In this document: piece by piece, positions 35,699-45,647 of the stretch
Numbering within the stretch: the stretch's first letter is position 1
How the letters are laid out: each line of letters begins with the position of its first letter
Source of the DNA: Planococcus citri
Taxonomy: Eukaryota > Arthropoda > Insecta > Hemiptera > Pseudococcidae
NCBI RefSeq assembly: GCF_950023065.1
Contig: NC_088677.1
Coordinates: 43,850,555-43,914,554, forward strand
Direction: 5' to 3'
Length of the DNA stretch: 64,000 nucleotides
Notes under the pieces: model-generated
Database searches by the model: none
What the model saw: the letters and a program-made list of their open reading frames with translations, nothing else
What the model was told of the DNA's origin: nothing
Translations under genes and position numbers: made by a program

Positions 35699-37732
35699 TC
35701 CCGTAGTTTGGGTAACTTTTGTTTCAGCTTGTGTAGTGTGTGCTGATTTTAGCGGTATTTTTACTTCTGTATTTTGAGTAGCTCCTTGTTGAGTTTGTGT
35801 GAGTGGTATATTTAACACTCCTGGTGTAGGTTGCATAGTAGCGCCTACATTGTTTACGTCTAATGTTTGTGTACCTTGGCCCGCATTGGAGATTTCAGTC
35901 ACCGTAGCTCCTCCTCCTTGTGTACCTTGGGTTGCAAAGTTCGCATCCATAGGCATTTGTTGTGGATATGGGTAGCCATAATTTGGCATTTGAGGCGGGT
36001 ACTGGACTTCGTCCCAAGTTTGATCGTGATTTAAATCAGAGTAATATGGGTCAAAATTAGGATCGACCATTTGTCCATAATTGGGATAACTGGGGTAGAA
36101 AGGGTTTCCATAACAATCGTATGAAATTTGGTTCAAAGGTAGCGCAATTGCATTATTGTTTTTGTTTTTATTTTCAGCATCTGTATTCACTTCGGTAATC
36201 GTTGGTCCTTGTTGGATTGCATTTTGTCGCTGTTGTCTATTTTGATTATTGTATCTAGGGTAACCGTTTCTATGGTAGTTTCTTGGTGGTCTATTCATCG
36301 CTACACCATGTGGATATGATCCATCGTATGTTAATCTGTACCCTTGCGGTGTATTGTAAAAATTTTGACCTTGTTGGAGATATCGAGGTGGTGGATATTG
36401 GAAATTTTGCGGTGGCGGGAAACGCATTGCACCGGCAAACATGTTCATCATATTCATAAATGCCATCGCGTCAGGTGTAGGCGGGGTTACATTTGTCATG
36501 TGTTTGTCTACTTTGAACCGACGTCGTTGCGTTAAGTCGATATCTTCTTCGCTTAATTTGCGTATTTTTTCTACAAATTGTTCTATTGTTTGGCCAGGTT
36601 CTTTCAACCTTTCTTGGAAAACTAATGGAACTTTTTGAATCATAGTTTTGATCACCTGTTCCGGTGATTTTGTTTCTACGTGGCTTAACTCATATGTTAA
36701 TCTAATCATTTGACCAGTAATGTCTTGGAAACTACTGCCCCTTTCCGCTTTGTCACATAATTCAATCATGTCGTTTTGGGCTCTATCATTCCAGTAAAAT
36801 CGTAGAAAACATTCTTTTGTTTCTTCGTAGGTATCTTCTGGTCTTAAATTATTTACCCATGAATCTTTATCCGACGTTTCAACAAGTGAACAAAATAGTT
36901 CAGCTTTAAAATCGTCATTGATGCTCGTATTACGAGTATGACGTTCAAAACGTCTGATGAATTCATGCGGGAATAACCTATTGTGGTCGTAAAAACGAAT
37001 GTTTGACTTTGATAGAAACACTAGATCTAATTTCGTGCCCCTGTGGCCTCCACGACAGGGGGTTTGACGTTTGAAATCTTCTTTTAATTTTGTTAGTTCT
37101 TTAACAGTTTGTTTGCTTATTTCAGCTTCCTCAAGTACAGTGTTGGCCAGTGTTTCTCTAGCATCGTCTACGTCTTGGATTTCTTGAGCGATATTCTCTA
37201 AATCGGTGCGGATATTTCTTATAGACTCTGTTGTTTCAGCTTTGTACTGATTATTCTTTTCAACGTAGTCATTTGCCCAACCTTCTAGTTTGCTAGTTTG
37301 CTGTTCACAATTTCTCGCTCTTTCGTGTGCTTTTCTGGCACACGCTGCTGTAGATTCTTGTAATTTAGAAAGTTGTTCTGTTTTTGTTTTTAAGTCAGTA
37401 ATTTGGCTTTGTTGTGCCATTTGCGTTTCTACTACTTTCTTCATTTTTCGACCTTCTAATACCCAAGTCATTTTTAGTTTTTTTGCTAATAGATCGGAAT
37501 TGACTTCTTCGTCAGGTTTAAATGGTAAATCTTCTTGTGTAATTTCATTTTCATCGATATTATCGTCGCGAGTCATTTTATTGGTTTTGGGCGGCGAAAT
37601 ATCGTCTTGATGATTTTCCACTGGTATTGTTGGTATTTTATTTGGTTTTTCTTTTATAGGGGTGTTTTGATAGCGATTTTGTAATGCTTTTTCGTTCAGA
37701 TTTTTTCTCTCTTTATTACGGAGATGATACAT
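35690..37732 (-). CDS. gag: Gag-like structural protein (680 aa)
   Basis: This is the first ORF after the leader. Residues ~85-225 are strongly coiled-coil-like. Residues ~240-400 resemble the retrotransposon capsid domain: FPHEFIRRFERHTRN, a KDSWVNNL segment, then ECFLRFYWND. The C-terminal third (410-680) is rich in Pro, Gln, Asn and Tyr, with repeated PPP and Tyr-Gly motifs. No CCHC zinc knuckle is present, so RNA binding must rest on other residues. The protein is expected to form the cytoplasmic particle. It ends four codons after the start of a GGGAAAC slippery site, through which translation can pass into the next domain. Confidence 0.85.
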   Translation of the reverse strand: MYHLRNKERKNLNEKALQNRYQNTPIKEKPNKIPTIPVENHQDDISPPKTNKMTRDDNIDENEITQEDLPFKPDEEVNSDLLAKKLKMTWVLEGRKMKKVVETQMAQQSQITDLKTKTEQLSKLQESTAACARKAHERARNCEQQTSKLEGWANDYVEKNNQYKAETTESIRNIRTDLENIAQEIQDVDDARETLANTVLEEAEISKQTVKELTKLKEDFKRQTPCRGGHRGTKLDLVFLSKSNIRFYDHNRLFPHEFIRRFERHTRNTSINDDFKAELFCSLVETSDKDSWVNNLRPEDTYEETKECFLRFYWNDRAQNDMIELCDKAERGSSFQDITGQMIRLTYELSHVETKSPEQVIKTMIQKVPLVFQERLKEPGQTIEQFVEKIRKLSEEDIDLTQRRRFKVDKHMTNVTPPTPDAMAFMNMMNMFAGAMRFPPPQNFQYPPPRYLQQGQNFYNTPQGYRLTYDGSYPHGVAMNRPPRNYHRNGYPRYNNQNRQQRQNAIQQGPTITEVNTDAENKNKNNNAIALPLNQISYDCYGNPFYPSYPNYGQMVDPNFDPYYSDLNHDQTWDEVQYPPQMPNYGYPYPQQMPMDANFATQGTQGGGATVTEISNAGQGTQTLDVNNVGATMQPTPGVLNIPLTQTQQGATQNTEVKIPLKSAHTTQAETKVTQTTGNK
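35696..35702 (-). promoter_or_regulatory. -1 programmed ribosomal frameshift slippery heptamer GGGAAAC
   Basis: On the minus strand the gag frame reads G-GGA-AAC followed by AAA and the TAA stop, the canonical X-XXY-YYZ arrangement used by several retroviruses and their relatives. The -1 frame leads into the open SGNH-like region. Base-paired CACCTAGC / GCTAGGTG arms just downstream (35661-35688) could form part of a stimulatory hairpin. Confidence 0.75.
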
Positions 37733-38177
37733 ATATTTATTACTAAAATTACAACAATACGAAATAGTATAACAAATATTACAGTATTAATAATGTGATC
37801 CACGAGGTACCGGTGGTAAAAAGTGCGCGAAATTTGGCGCGAATATTCGTAGGTCTGTTCGTAGTAGAACAATCAGGTGACGAGTTCGTTGCGCGGCAGC
37901 TGCGGCTACGGCACAACGGTTGATGCGAAGATGTCGGGTGGGTGCGGCGTGGGTGGCAGCAAAACCGTTACCACGTTTTCGCCAAATTTGGATTTTGGTG
38001 CTTCTGGAAAAAATATAGAATACTTTTATTTTAAAGAATTTATTATTGCAGTAGCACTAAAAACTTTTACTGGTGAAATTTTTCACCGTATTGGTTAGGT
38101 ATGTAGTACCTACTACACAAGCGCGCGAACGAAAAGTTGAGCTCTTCGTGACACTTAACAACTTGCAAGTTAAGTAA
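37733..38177 (-). other. 5' leader of the retrotransposon
   Basis: About 450 bp lie between the primer-binding site and the gag ATG. The part near 37860-37990 is more GC-rich than its surroundings and could be structured RNA (packaging or translation signal). No coding function is supported. Confidence 0.5.
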
Positions 38178-38188
38178 TTGGGCGCCAA
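38178..38188 (-). other. Primer-binding site, tRNA-Lys type
   Basis: Read on the minus strand, the base T after the 5' LTR is followed by TGGCGCCCAA. This matches the first ten bases of the tRNA-Lys-complementary primer site TGGCGCCCAAC found in many Ty3-class elements. The match does not extend much further. Confidence 0.75.
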
Positions 38189-38658
38189 TGTTATAATGAG
38201 CCGTCACTATACCCAATAGGGTGTGATATGAGAGATAATCCAAGCCCGAAGGGCACTTACCCCAAAGAATAAATGTAATATCGCGTACGACACAATAAAC
38301 AATAAAAGCACGCTCGAGTACAAAATATATTATTGTCTTATCGACAATATCAAATACAACACAATGAGAATATTATATAAAAAGAATACACAAATAATAA
38401 ATGAGGATAATACCTCTTGACCACTTATAATATAAAGAACTTAAACTAAGACACATTCAAACTTCGGAAGATCCGCGAGTATGATAAAAGAACACATAAA
38501 AAACTGACCGCCTGAATATTGCTGAAAACAGACTGCCACGATGCCGGCGTCGCTCGTAGGCTCATAGCCGCGACCGACGCTCAATCAGTGTTACCCGAAT
38601 TAGGGTACATCAAACTACTCTAATACGAGTCACCCTTAGGCATATTTCCCTCCTTACA
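38189..38658 (-). repeat. 5' LTR of the retrotransposon
   Basis: 470-bp copy identical by eye to 23931-24400. It contains A/T-rich stretches such as TATATAAT that could act as a core promoter in the minus orientation. Bordered outside by GAAT. Confidence 0.95.
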
Positions 38659-38662
38659 GAAT

Positions 38663-40140
38663 GAACAATGTTCATTGATTGAGTAGCCAAAATATTCGGC
38701 ATTGAGATCATCTTCTACCATGAAGGTGACAAGTTTGGTTCTTTCTCCATCTCCTTCTCTACACAAAATGAGTGAATAAATAAGCAACTAATGAAAATTC
38801 CAAGTTAGGAGTCCAGCCACAGAACAGAAACATGTTTAATTCTTCAAAATATCATTCACAATGATTTACAGAAACAGGAGGATACATGTATCTTGAAAAT
38901 GATAATACATATTATATGTAGACATGTATCAAACACGTCAAATAAAGATACCATTTAAATAAAGTTAAGGGCATGACTCAACCCTTCAGAATAAAAAAAA
39001 CTATGAAAAAATAGATTAGGTAAACAATTAAAAAAAGGAGTTAAAAAATGACTAAATCATTAAATTGATATTCGCGCTTTAAACGGTCATAAGTGAGATA
39101 ACTATAACCAAAAACCTCTCCTTTTAGTTTGCCACACATGCTAGTATGGTAGTAGGAATCCAAAATTCCATGAAAACGTTTTCATCTCAAAAAGTCAAAA
39201 ACACAATTTTATTAAGTTTCAAATTTTCATTATTTGATTTAGAAATGAGTAGGTATGTAAGGTACCATAACTCAGTATCATGCCTATATCTACACGATTT
39301 CATATTTGGATCCACCATTAGACAACACATGATTTTCAAAGTTGAACTCAATTTTCTGTCAAACAATCTCATAATACGCAATGAAGGAAAAAAGTTCATC
39401 GACATTTACGTAAAATGACAAATGAGGCATTTAGGTGCAAGCTTGACTTTTTTTCCTTAGAACAGCGGAATAATGTTACAGAAAAGAAATATGTATGTTA
39501 TGATTAAATGCTTCACGGCATCAGAACACCACCGAGCATATCAGAAGAGACACATGGTGCGTCAAATGAAAATTCAAGTTGAATGAAAAAATATTTTAAA
39601 ATCACAGAAGTTTCAATTGAGCTCGACCTCTTGACGTTGTATTCATAGTGACTCTGACTAGAAATTCCCTTCAGGAATGGGATTTGTTCAAAATAAAAAA
39701 AACACCTTCTTTTGTTGTTTTTTTTTCAGAACTTTCTATGAACTGACAAATGTTTTTCTAGAATTTTTGAATAATTTCAAGATAAAATTCAGACTGAAGA
39801 ATGCTGGATTTCTCATGCAATTTCCAATAGCTGAAAATTGGGGGATGGTTTTTTTTAAGGTCCTCTTCCCACCAGTACAAGTTTCATTCCAATCGGATGT
39901 TATCATGTGAGGGGGTTCGCTTGTCAGCAATACTTCGAAGGTGAATCAATCACAGTTTAGTAATTTCATGGGATACTGCTCACGTCTGTTAGGTAGATAC
40001 TATTCAATTATTCATGGATGCTGGTCGTTATAATTTCAATCGCATGTGAAATGTGATGTGACTTTCGACACGTAAAAGTACATATTTACAAATGAGCATC
40101 CAATGAAATACTACCTCACATAATTCTTTTTTCAACTCAC
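38663..40140. other. Intergenic DNA between the retrotransposon and the CUSTOS-like gene
   Basis: AT-rich non-coding sequence. ORFs of 64-90 codons (near 39146-39418 and 39677-39930) overlap on opposite strands and look accidental. No terminal repeats or gene signals were recognised. Confidence 0.45.
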
Positions 40141-40141
40141 T

Positions 40142-40916
40142 TTATTTGGAAACAAATGAAGGTGCAACAACTTCCAATACTCCGTCAATATTTTTCTTCA
40201 ATATAATTTCTTTTCCCTTCGGTTTACTCCATCCTTTTACGCAATGTTTTTCTAAAATCCATTCCGGTGATACGGCAGCTGCACTGATTCTCTCTTTCTC
40301 TGTCGTTTCATTATAATTATCTCGTTTTACAGCAAATCTAGCTTTTTTCCTGGTAATTGGATCAACTTTGACGTCGGAATATACGCAAAAATTATCGTCC
40401 GTTAGAATTATTGAAGACACATCAAACAGTTTAATACCACCGGATCGAGATGTACTCATTTCAAATGATTTTCCTTCACATTCTTTCAAATTCCTAGGAA
40501 CAAATAACGTGATTAAATTATACCCTGGACGTTATCATTTTGTTTTTCACAAGCATAGCGTCAACAGAATACCGTCAATAATGGTTAGGATAACAACAGT
40601 TTCAGGAATAGACGAAGATCACTCACTTATCTAACATATTTGCGAGGTTTTTTCCAATATACGATTGAAATTCCGGCGTGACATCGAGTATATTATCTTT
40701 ATAGCTGGTGAAACTTTGCGGTTTATTTGTATCTATAAAATTTCACTAACTGTTACTCTACTGAATCTGAATAATTATAATCGAAGTAATTTCAGTCAAT
40801 TTACTCTGCTTTATCGCGGGTTTTTCAGTGAACATACTCGGATCCAAAGCTTCTTTCAGCCGATCGTCTTCTTCTTCAGAAGATGATTCGTCTCGATGGT
40901 GACAGGAATTCTCCAT
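40142..40916 (-). CDS. CUSTOS: CUSTOS-like protein, 3 exons (177 aa)
   Basis: Exons on the minus strand are 40916-40805, 40696-40627 and 40493-40142, with matching phases. The protein starts MENSCHHRDESSSEEEDD. It then carries the family core DVTPEFQSYIGKNLANML, followed by GGIKLF, and later ISAAAVSPEWILE. Vertebrate CUSTOS (human C12orf43) has a comparable T-P-E-F helix, a GFRLF-like strand and an REAAVSASDILQES segment in the same order. CUSTOS is a nuclear-envelope modulator of Wnt signalling in vertebrates; the insect role is unknown. The protein is shorter than the human one (~260) and lacks the Lys-rich tail. AATAAA (40146-40141) overlaps the stop codon. An in-frame ATG at 41012 is possible but less likely. 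The exon 2 acceptor has a weak pyrimidine tract, so that border is tentative. Confidence 0.72.
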
Positions 40917-41068
40917 ATGTCCTTCAGAAAGGAATGCACTACTTACCTTGTGAGTGATGGAAACAATTTGAAACTTTTGAAAGTTTTGAAGTTGAAGTTT
41001 TGAACGCGGCAAGAGAAATGATTAAAATTTAACGAAAATCGTCGATACAGTACCGGGCCAGGGCCACA

Positions 41069-41079
41069 GCGCGTGCGCA
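41069..41079. promoter_or_regulatory. NRF1/Ewg-type GC-rich palindromic site upstream of the CUSTOS-like gene
   Basis: GCGCGTGCGCA matches the NRF1 consensus (GCGCRTGCGCR) and is about 150 bp before the proposed start codon, in otherwise AT-rich DNA. In insects the factor is Erect wing. This is a consensus match only. Confidence 0.4.
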
Positions 41080-41574
41080 GAAATAAATATTAAGTACTGA
41101 TAACACTAACAGCAACACGTGATGTTATTTTTGTAGGCCCTACTTGCTTCCTCCTATATTGGAGAGATACGCATACAATATATACGTATAGGTAACTTTG
41201 GTTGCATATATGTAATTATCAGGCGTCTTTCTTTGTGCGATTTAAGAGTAAGTAAAATACGTATTATCTACTAAAAATAAAAAAATAGCTTACATAGTGT
41301 ACGAGGTGTAATAAAATAATAATTATGAATTATTATAAAAAGTTGAAAATAAAAACTAAGCCTCAACGTTTTTGGATTTTTGACTTTTTTCTTTAGATTT
41401 AAAGACAAAGTTCAAAACTTCAAATTGAACGGTTTTGGGAGGGGGGGCAAATCAAGCTTATTGGAGGGCAAAAATCAAATGAATACATCAGTTATTCATT
41501 CATTTTTTTTTAAAAAGGAGGGACTTCAGCGACTGAAATTTACTTGTAAGGTAGTATTTAAAGTACGTAATTAG

Positions 41575-42038
41575 CAGGGCTCGGATATTCTTTCTCTAAA
41601 AAACCTTAAATATTCCCTAAAAAGTGCCAAAATATGCTCTAAAAAGTAAAATATTCCCTAACGATATGGGCATTGTTTTACAGAAAAAAATCAATTTCTA
41701 TACAATTTTAGTAATATTGTTGTGTAATACCAAGAATTCACGAACAAAAATGCAAAACAGAGCGTTTTAAAATCACGAAAAAATAATTCTATTCCATTAT
41801 TAAAGTACGTAATAAAGAATGAACAAAAAAAAAGTAGGTACGAGTATCAAGTGAGCTATTGCCAGTTTCACAAATCGAGTAGTGTACATACGCTTTTATG
41901 ATGAAATATGCTAAAATATGCTCTAACGAATTGGGCTCATTTTGCTTGAAACTTCATGAATCGTGGAGATAATTGAAAAATTCCCTATCCCAGCTATGCA
42001 TACAAAAAATATGCTCTAGCATTAAAATCCGAGCCCTG
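41575..42038. mobile_element. hAT-like MITE with ATATKCYCTA repeats
   Basis: Ends CAGGGCTCGGAT / ATCCGAGCCCTG carry an exact 8-bp duplication GTAATTAG (41567-41574, 42039-42046). The 464-bp interior repeats ATATTCCCTAA / ATATGCTCTAA about seven times. No ORF. Confidence 0.9.
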
Positions 42039-42046
42039 GTAATTAG

Positions 42047-43498
42047 TGTACGAATATATGTACCATGTACCTATAATGTGGGCTTAAGAAGAAGAAATAA
42101 GCGTCTTCCTCTCAAAAAGTATGAAAAAATGAAGTGAGATGTGCCTTACAGCCCAAGTGAAGAAAAGACACAAAATTTTGAGGATGTTTCAAGTTTGTTT
42201 CGACAATTTTATTAAAAGCTAGACATGGGTTTGTAATCGGAATCCATCTCACTGTCTCAGTGAAAAAAGAGCGCAAAAATGCTTGGAAAATTACTATACT
42301 TTTTACCATCAAAATTTTTTTCTAAAAAAACTGGACTCTTGGAGATTCTTACTCAAATCCCCCCCCCCCTAAAACTGTCACTGATAGAAAATTTCCTATC
42401 ATCTCTAGTTCAGAAAAAATTTTGAAGAAAAAAATCAAAAAGTGATAAATTAAAAATGGTGATGATTATTACGTCTTTCGACTTCACCAATGGAAGCGAT
42501 GACTCACAGCGCAGGAGTAATAATTTATTATATATTTACCTAACTTACAGCAGCACAGGTAAAAATGTGTAACGTAGACAAAATTTCAAAGTCTTTTTTT
42601 TACGGATAAGTAAAACTGAATTCACTTTTCCATACCTTCTTACGATGAATAATATCGTTAATTTTACTTGGAGAAGGTTAGGTTACAGCCGTTACAGGTT
42701 ATGAGGTTAGTTACCCAAAATTCAAATTTCGATTACAGATTATGGGTTCCAATAAAAATTACCGGAATTTTTTTCGGTTATAGATTTTTTGAAATGATTT
42801 CAACATTATGGAAAGGCGTTATATTGCCTGTTTTTATTTATTTAAAACTGTGTAACAAAATAACAATAACCAACCCGTGTATAAATCGTTTTGAAACTAT
42901 TCCCTGTTCAGTCTATTTTTGTGAATTGAATATTATCATTTGCCCTCCTTACAGACTCTTCGATTCTTCCTCTCAGAATCAGATCATTTTAAGATTGTAA
43001 TGTAAGAGGTACCCATGGTTGATATGGGTACCCGATGAAAATGAATTGAATGCCGAATTCCGTGATATTTTTATTGTTTATCATCTTTGTAGCTTGAAAA
43101 GATGAAAACTCGACACTCGTTGATTTATGGTCAATTGAAGTTGAAAAAAATGCATAATTGCATGTTGTTATATTGTTAAAACGTTGAATATTAATATATG
43201 TACAATGAGAATGACTCAAAGTCAAAGTGAACAAAACCTTTCACTTAGAACTCAAAACACTCGAAATTTTTTTAAAAAATGAATGAATAAGAAGTAAGAA
43301 CCTTAATTGACCAAAAAATTTCAAGGTTACAGGTTATGTTGATTGTTAAGTGTTATAGGGAATAATCAAGAATAATACAAATTCCAAATTTGGGTCCCGG
43401 TTCCAATTTTATGATTTTGGTTAGTAAAGTTCACCAAAATAATATTTAGGTATTTAGGCGAATGGTTATGCAACCACTCTTACATCATTGCCTCGCCT
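42047..43498. other. Intergenic DNA
   Basis: AT-rich non-coding sequence with a C10 run near 42360. Short ORFs at 42112, 42668 and 42989 show no domain or splice support. No clear element boundary was found. Confidence 0.4.
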
Positions 43499-43506
43499 GT
43501 TTTATA

Positions 43507-44091
43507 CAGGGATGCGGCCCCGAACGATTTTTTTTCGGGTTCCGGGTTTTGGGGCTTGGGCTTTCAATCAGAAGTTTATTAGGTCTTGGGCTTGGATTGG
43601 GGCCGGGAAATTTTTGGGTTTGGGTTTCAGAGCTCAGTGTCTAGGGCTTGAATGAAATGTTCAGGGCTTTGAGAGGCTTTTCGGGGCTCGAAAAATTTCA
43701 ATTTTTATGAAGAATTAAAGTAAAATTAAAATCTTATCAGATGTTCTGTTGAAATTTGAAAAAAAAACATTTTAAAGGCAGATTCCGAATTTCTGGATAT
43801 TTTCTTGCCTAATTTCAAATTTGCAAGCGGAGGCGGACTGGCAGGGCGAAAAGCCCTGATCACAGTTCGGGTTTCGGAGCTCACGTTTGGGGTTTGGTTA
43901 TCAGAGAAAATGAGAAAAAGGTCCCGGGCTTTGGGCCATGGGCCATGGCTTTGCAGCTGCAGGTTACAGTTTTTATTTTCAAGGTTTTGGACATTCGGGC
44001 GTCAAGGAAATTCTCGGGGCTTTTTCGGGTTTCGGGTCCTGGCCTTTTGGGCCGGGCGGCCGGGGCTTCACCCCGTCATCCCTCATCCCTG
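43507..44091. mobile_element. hAT-like MITE with GGGCTT / CGGGTTT repeats
   Basis: Ends are CAGGGATG / CATCCCTG. The interior is dense in GGGCTTGGG, CGGGTTTTGG and similar words, much richer in G than its surroundings. The flanking octamers GTTTTATA and GTTTTGAG agree in only their first five bases, so the target duplication is degraded or the boundary slightly wrong. No plausible protein is encoded. Confidence 0.6.
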
Positions 44092-44097
44092 GTTTTG

Positions 44098-44487
44098 AGG
44101 CCTTTTAATAATGACCGTAGAAACTAGAAAGCTACGGAGAAAACGTAGAACAGTTTGTTGTACACACAAACAAAATTTCAAAGTGCTTTTTTTAAAGCAA
44201 AGTTAAATTAATTTTACTTTGCCGTACTTTTTTCCGTAATATTAATCGTTAAGCTCTTTTATAATGACCGTAGGAAAAAACGTAGAACAGGTCAGTTGTA
44301 CGTTGTACATAAAATTTCAAAGTGCTTTTTTTAATATTTTAGTAATTTTACTTAGAAGTAAAATTTAAAAAAACACTGCACTTTGAAATTTAATTTTGTG
44401 TACAACTGTGAACTGTTCTACGTTTTTTCCGTAGCTTTCTAAGGTCAATGGAGGTGTTGGGTCAATACGGTCATTATAAAAAGGCCT
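44098..44487. repeat. Foldback repeat with AGGCCTTTTATAATGACCGTA arms
   Basis: The left arm (about 44098-44196) reappears inverted at about 44375-44487, including CGTAGAACAG and TTTCAAAGTGC. A third, direct copy starts near 44254. The arms have diverged by several indels. The target duplication is not clear. Confidence 0.55.
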
Positions 44488-44502
44488 TAACCTTTTCACT
44501 GC

Positions 44503-44576
44503 TACGAGCCACTACAGTGGCTTTTAAAAAATTTGCCTGTCATGCTACGAGCCACTATAGTGGCTTTCAAATTGGA
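44503..44576. repeat. Two copies of a GCTACGAGCCACTAYAGTGGCTTT motif
   Basis: Two ~24-bp direct copies start near 44503 and 44552. Each contains the palindrome CCACTAYAGTGG. The preceding TTAACC could be the edge of a piggyBac-like element, but a second end was not found. Confidence 0.4.
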
Positions 44577-44677
44577 CTCGATTTTTTTTTAGTTTTTAAT
44601 TTTTTTTATGAAAAATATATCATTTTTAATGAACTAGTATCCTTACTGACACCTAAATACACGAAATTGAATGAAAA

Positions 44678-45521
44678 CAGGGCTTCAAACCCGTACCCGT
44701 ACCCGTACCCGAATACCCGAACAAAAATCCATAAATTTCTGTACCCGAACCCGTACCCGTACCCGAAAAAATAAAACAAGGAATACCTGTACCCGAACCC
44801 GTACCCGATTAAACTATTTTGAACCCGAATACCCGATAGATCGGGTATTTTTTCAGGTATTTCATCAAAATTGTATCAAAAATGGTGAAAATTGAAGAAA
44901 ATCCCATACCCGTACCCAGGGTTGTACATGTTTAAAACAAAAATGTTTTAAACACGTTTAAAACACGTTTAAAACAAGTGAAAAAAAACAGAACGATGTT
45001 TTAAACAAAAAAAGCCGTTTAAAACTGTGTTTTTTTTGTTTTAAACGTGTTTTTTTTCAACTCCAATTTCCTTAAAAAAACACGTTTTTTTTAGTTTTCT
45101 GTTGAAAAAAAGTGAAATTGAACAAACTGTATTTTTAGAGGCAAATTTTGTGTTTTGATTCCAATTTTTCAATATTTCTTGAGCTTTATAGCGTTTTTAT
45201 GACGTCACATCTCAAAAATTCATGTTTGGTGAACCCAAAACAAATGAATTTGTGTTTAAAACACATTTTAAACGTGTTTAAAACGCGTTTTAAACACATA
45301 GTTTTAAACACGAGAAAAAAACTGTTTTAAAACAAAAAAAAAAACGTTTTTTTTGTTTTTTTCAAAAAAAACACGTTTTTGTACAACCCTGCCCGTACCC
45401 GATACCCGTACCCGAAAAATTTTCTGTACCCGTACCCGATACCCGTACCCGATCCTCTGAAAAAATTTTCTGTACCCGTACCCGATACCCGTACCCGAAA
45501 ACGTTCGGGTTTGAAGCCCTG
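44678..45521. mobile_element. hAT-like MITE with CCCGTA arrays, interrupted by a second MITE
   Basis: Ends CAGGGCTTCAAACCCG / CGGGTTTGAAGCCCTG carry an exact 8-bp duplication AATGAAAA (44670-44677, 45522-45529). The interior is made of CCCGTACCCGAATACCCG-type repeats. An independent hAT-like element (44917-45391) has inserted into that repeat, so the host element itself is about 360 bp. No real ORF. Confidence 0.9.
44917..45391. mobile_element. hAT-like MITE nested inside another, TTTAAAAC-rich
   Basis: Ends CAGGGTTGTAC / GTACAACCCTG carry an exact 8-bp duplication CCCGTACC (44909-44916, 45392-45399), taken from the repeat of the element it entered. The interior of GTTTTAAACACG words closely resembles the MITE at 12044-12570, so the two are one family. 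Confidence 0.9.
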
Positions 45522-45647
45522 AATGAAAATAAACCCTCCTGTACCCTTGCATGCGCCAAAGAACAAAAAAAATTTGGTTGAATTTCGTGTTTGGTCATTT
45601 TTCGTACCCTAACTTAGCACAGAGGGTATTTTTCCTCGTTTCATCAT

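Larger units (their letters stand above)
23927..38662 (-). mobile_element. Complete 14.7-kb Ty3-type LTR retrotransposon with extra ORFs
   Basis: Two 470-bp direct repeats (23931-24400 and 38189-38658) start TG and end CA, look identical base for base, and are flanked by the 4-bp duplication GAAT (23927-23930, 38659-38662). Coding regions lie on the minus strand, so the 5' LTR is the right-hand copy. Element order is leader with primer-binding site, Gag, a frameshifted SGNH-like domain, PR-RT-RH-IN, a second RNase H, the IN C-terminal module, then three further ORFs. Ordinary Ty3 elements are 5-7 kb, so this one is more than twice the usual size. The identical LTRs imply recent insertion. No env-like membrane protein is seen. 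Confidence 0.95.

Noticed and set aside
39146..39930. Overlapping ORFs on both strands after the retrotransposon
   Set aside because: Lengths are expected by chance in AT-rich DNA and both strands are equally open.
44671..45598. Arg/Thr- and Gly/Tyr-rich ORFs over the CCCGTA repeat
   Set aside because: All frames of a simple hexamer array stay open; this is not evidence of a protein.
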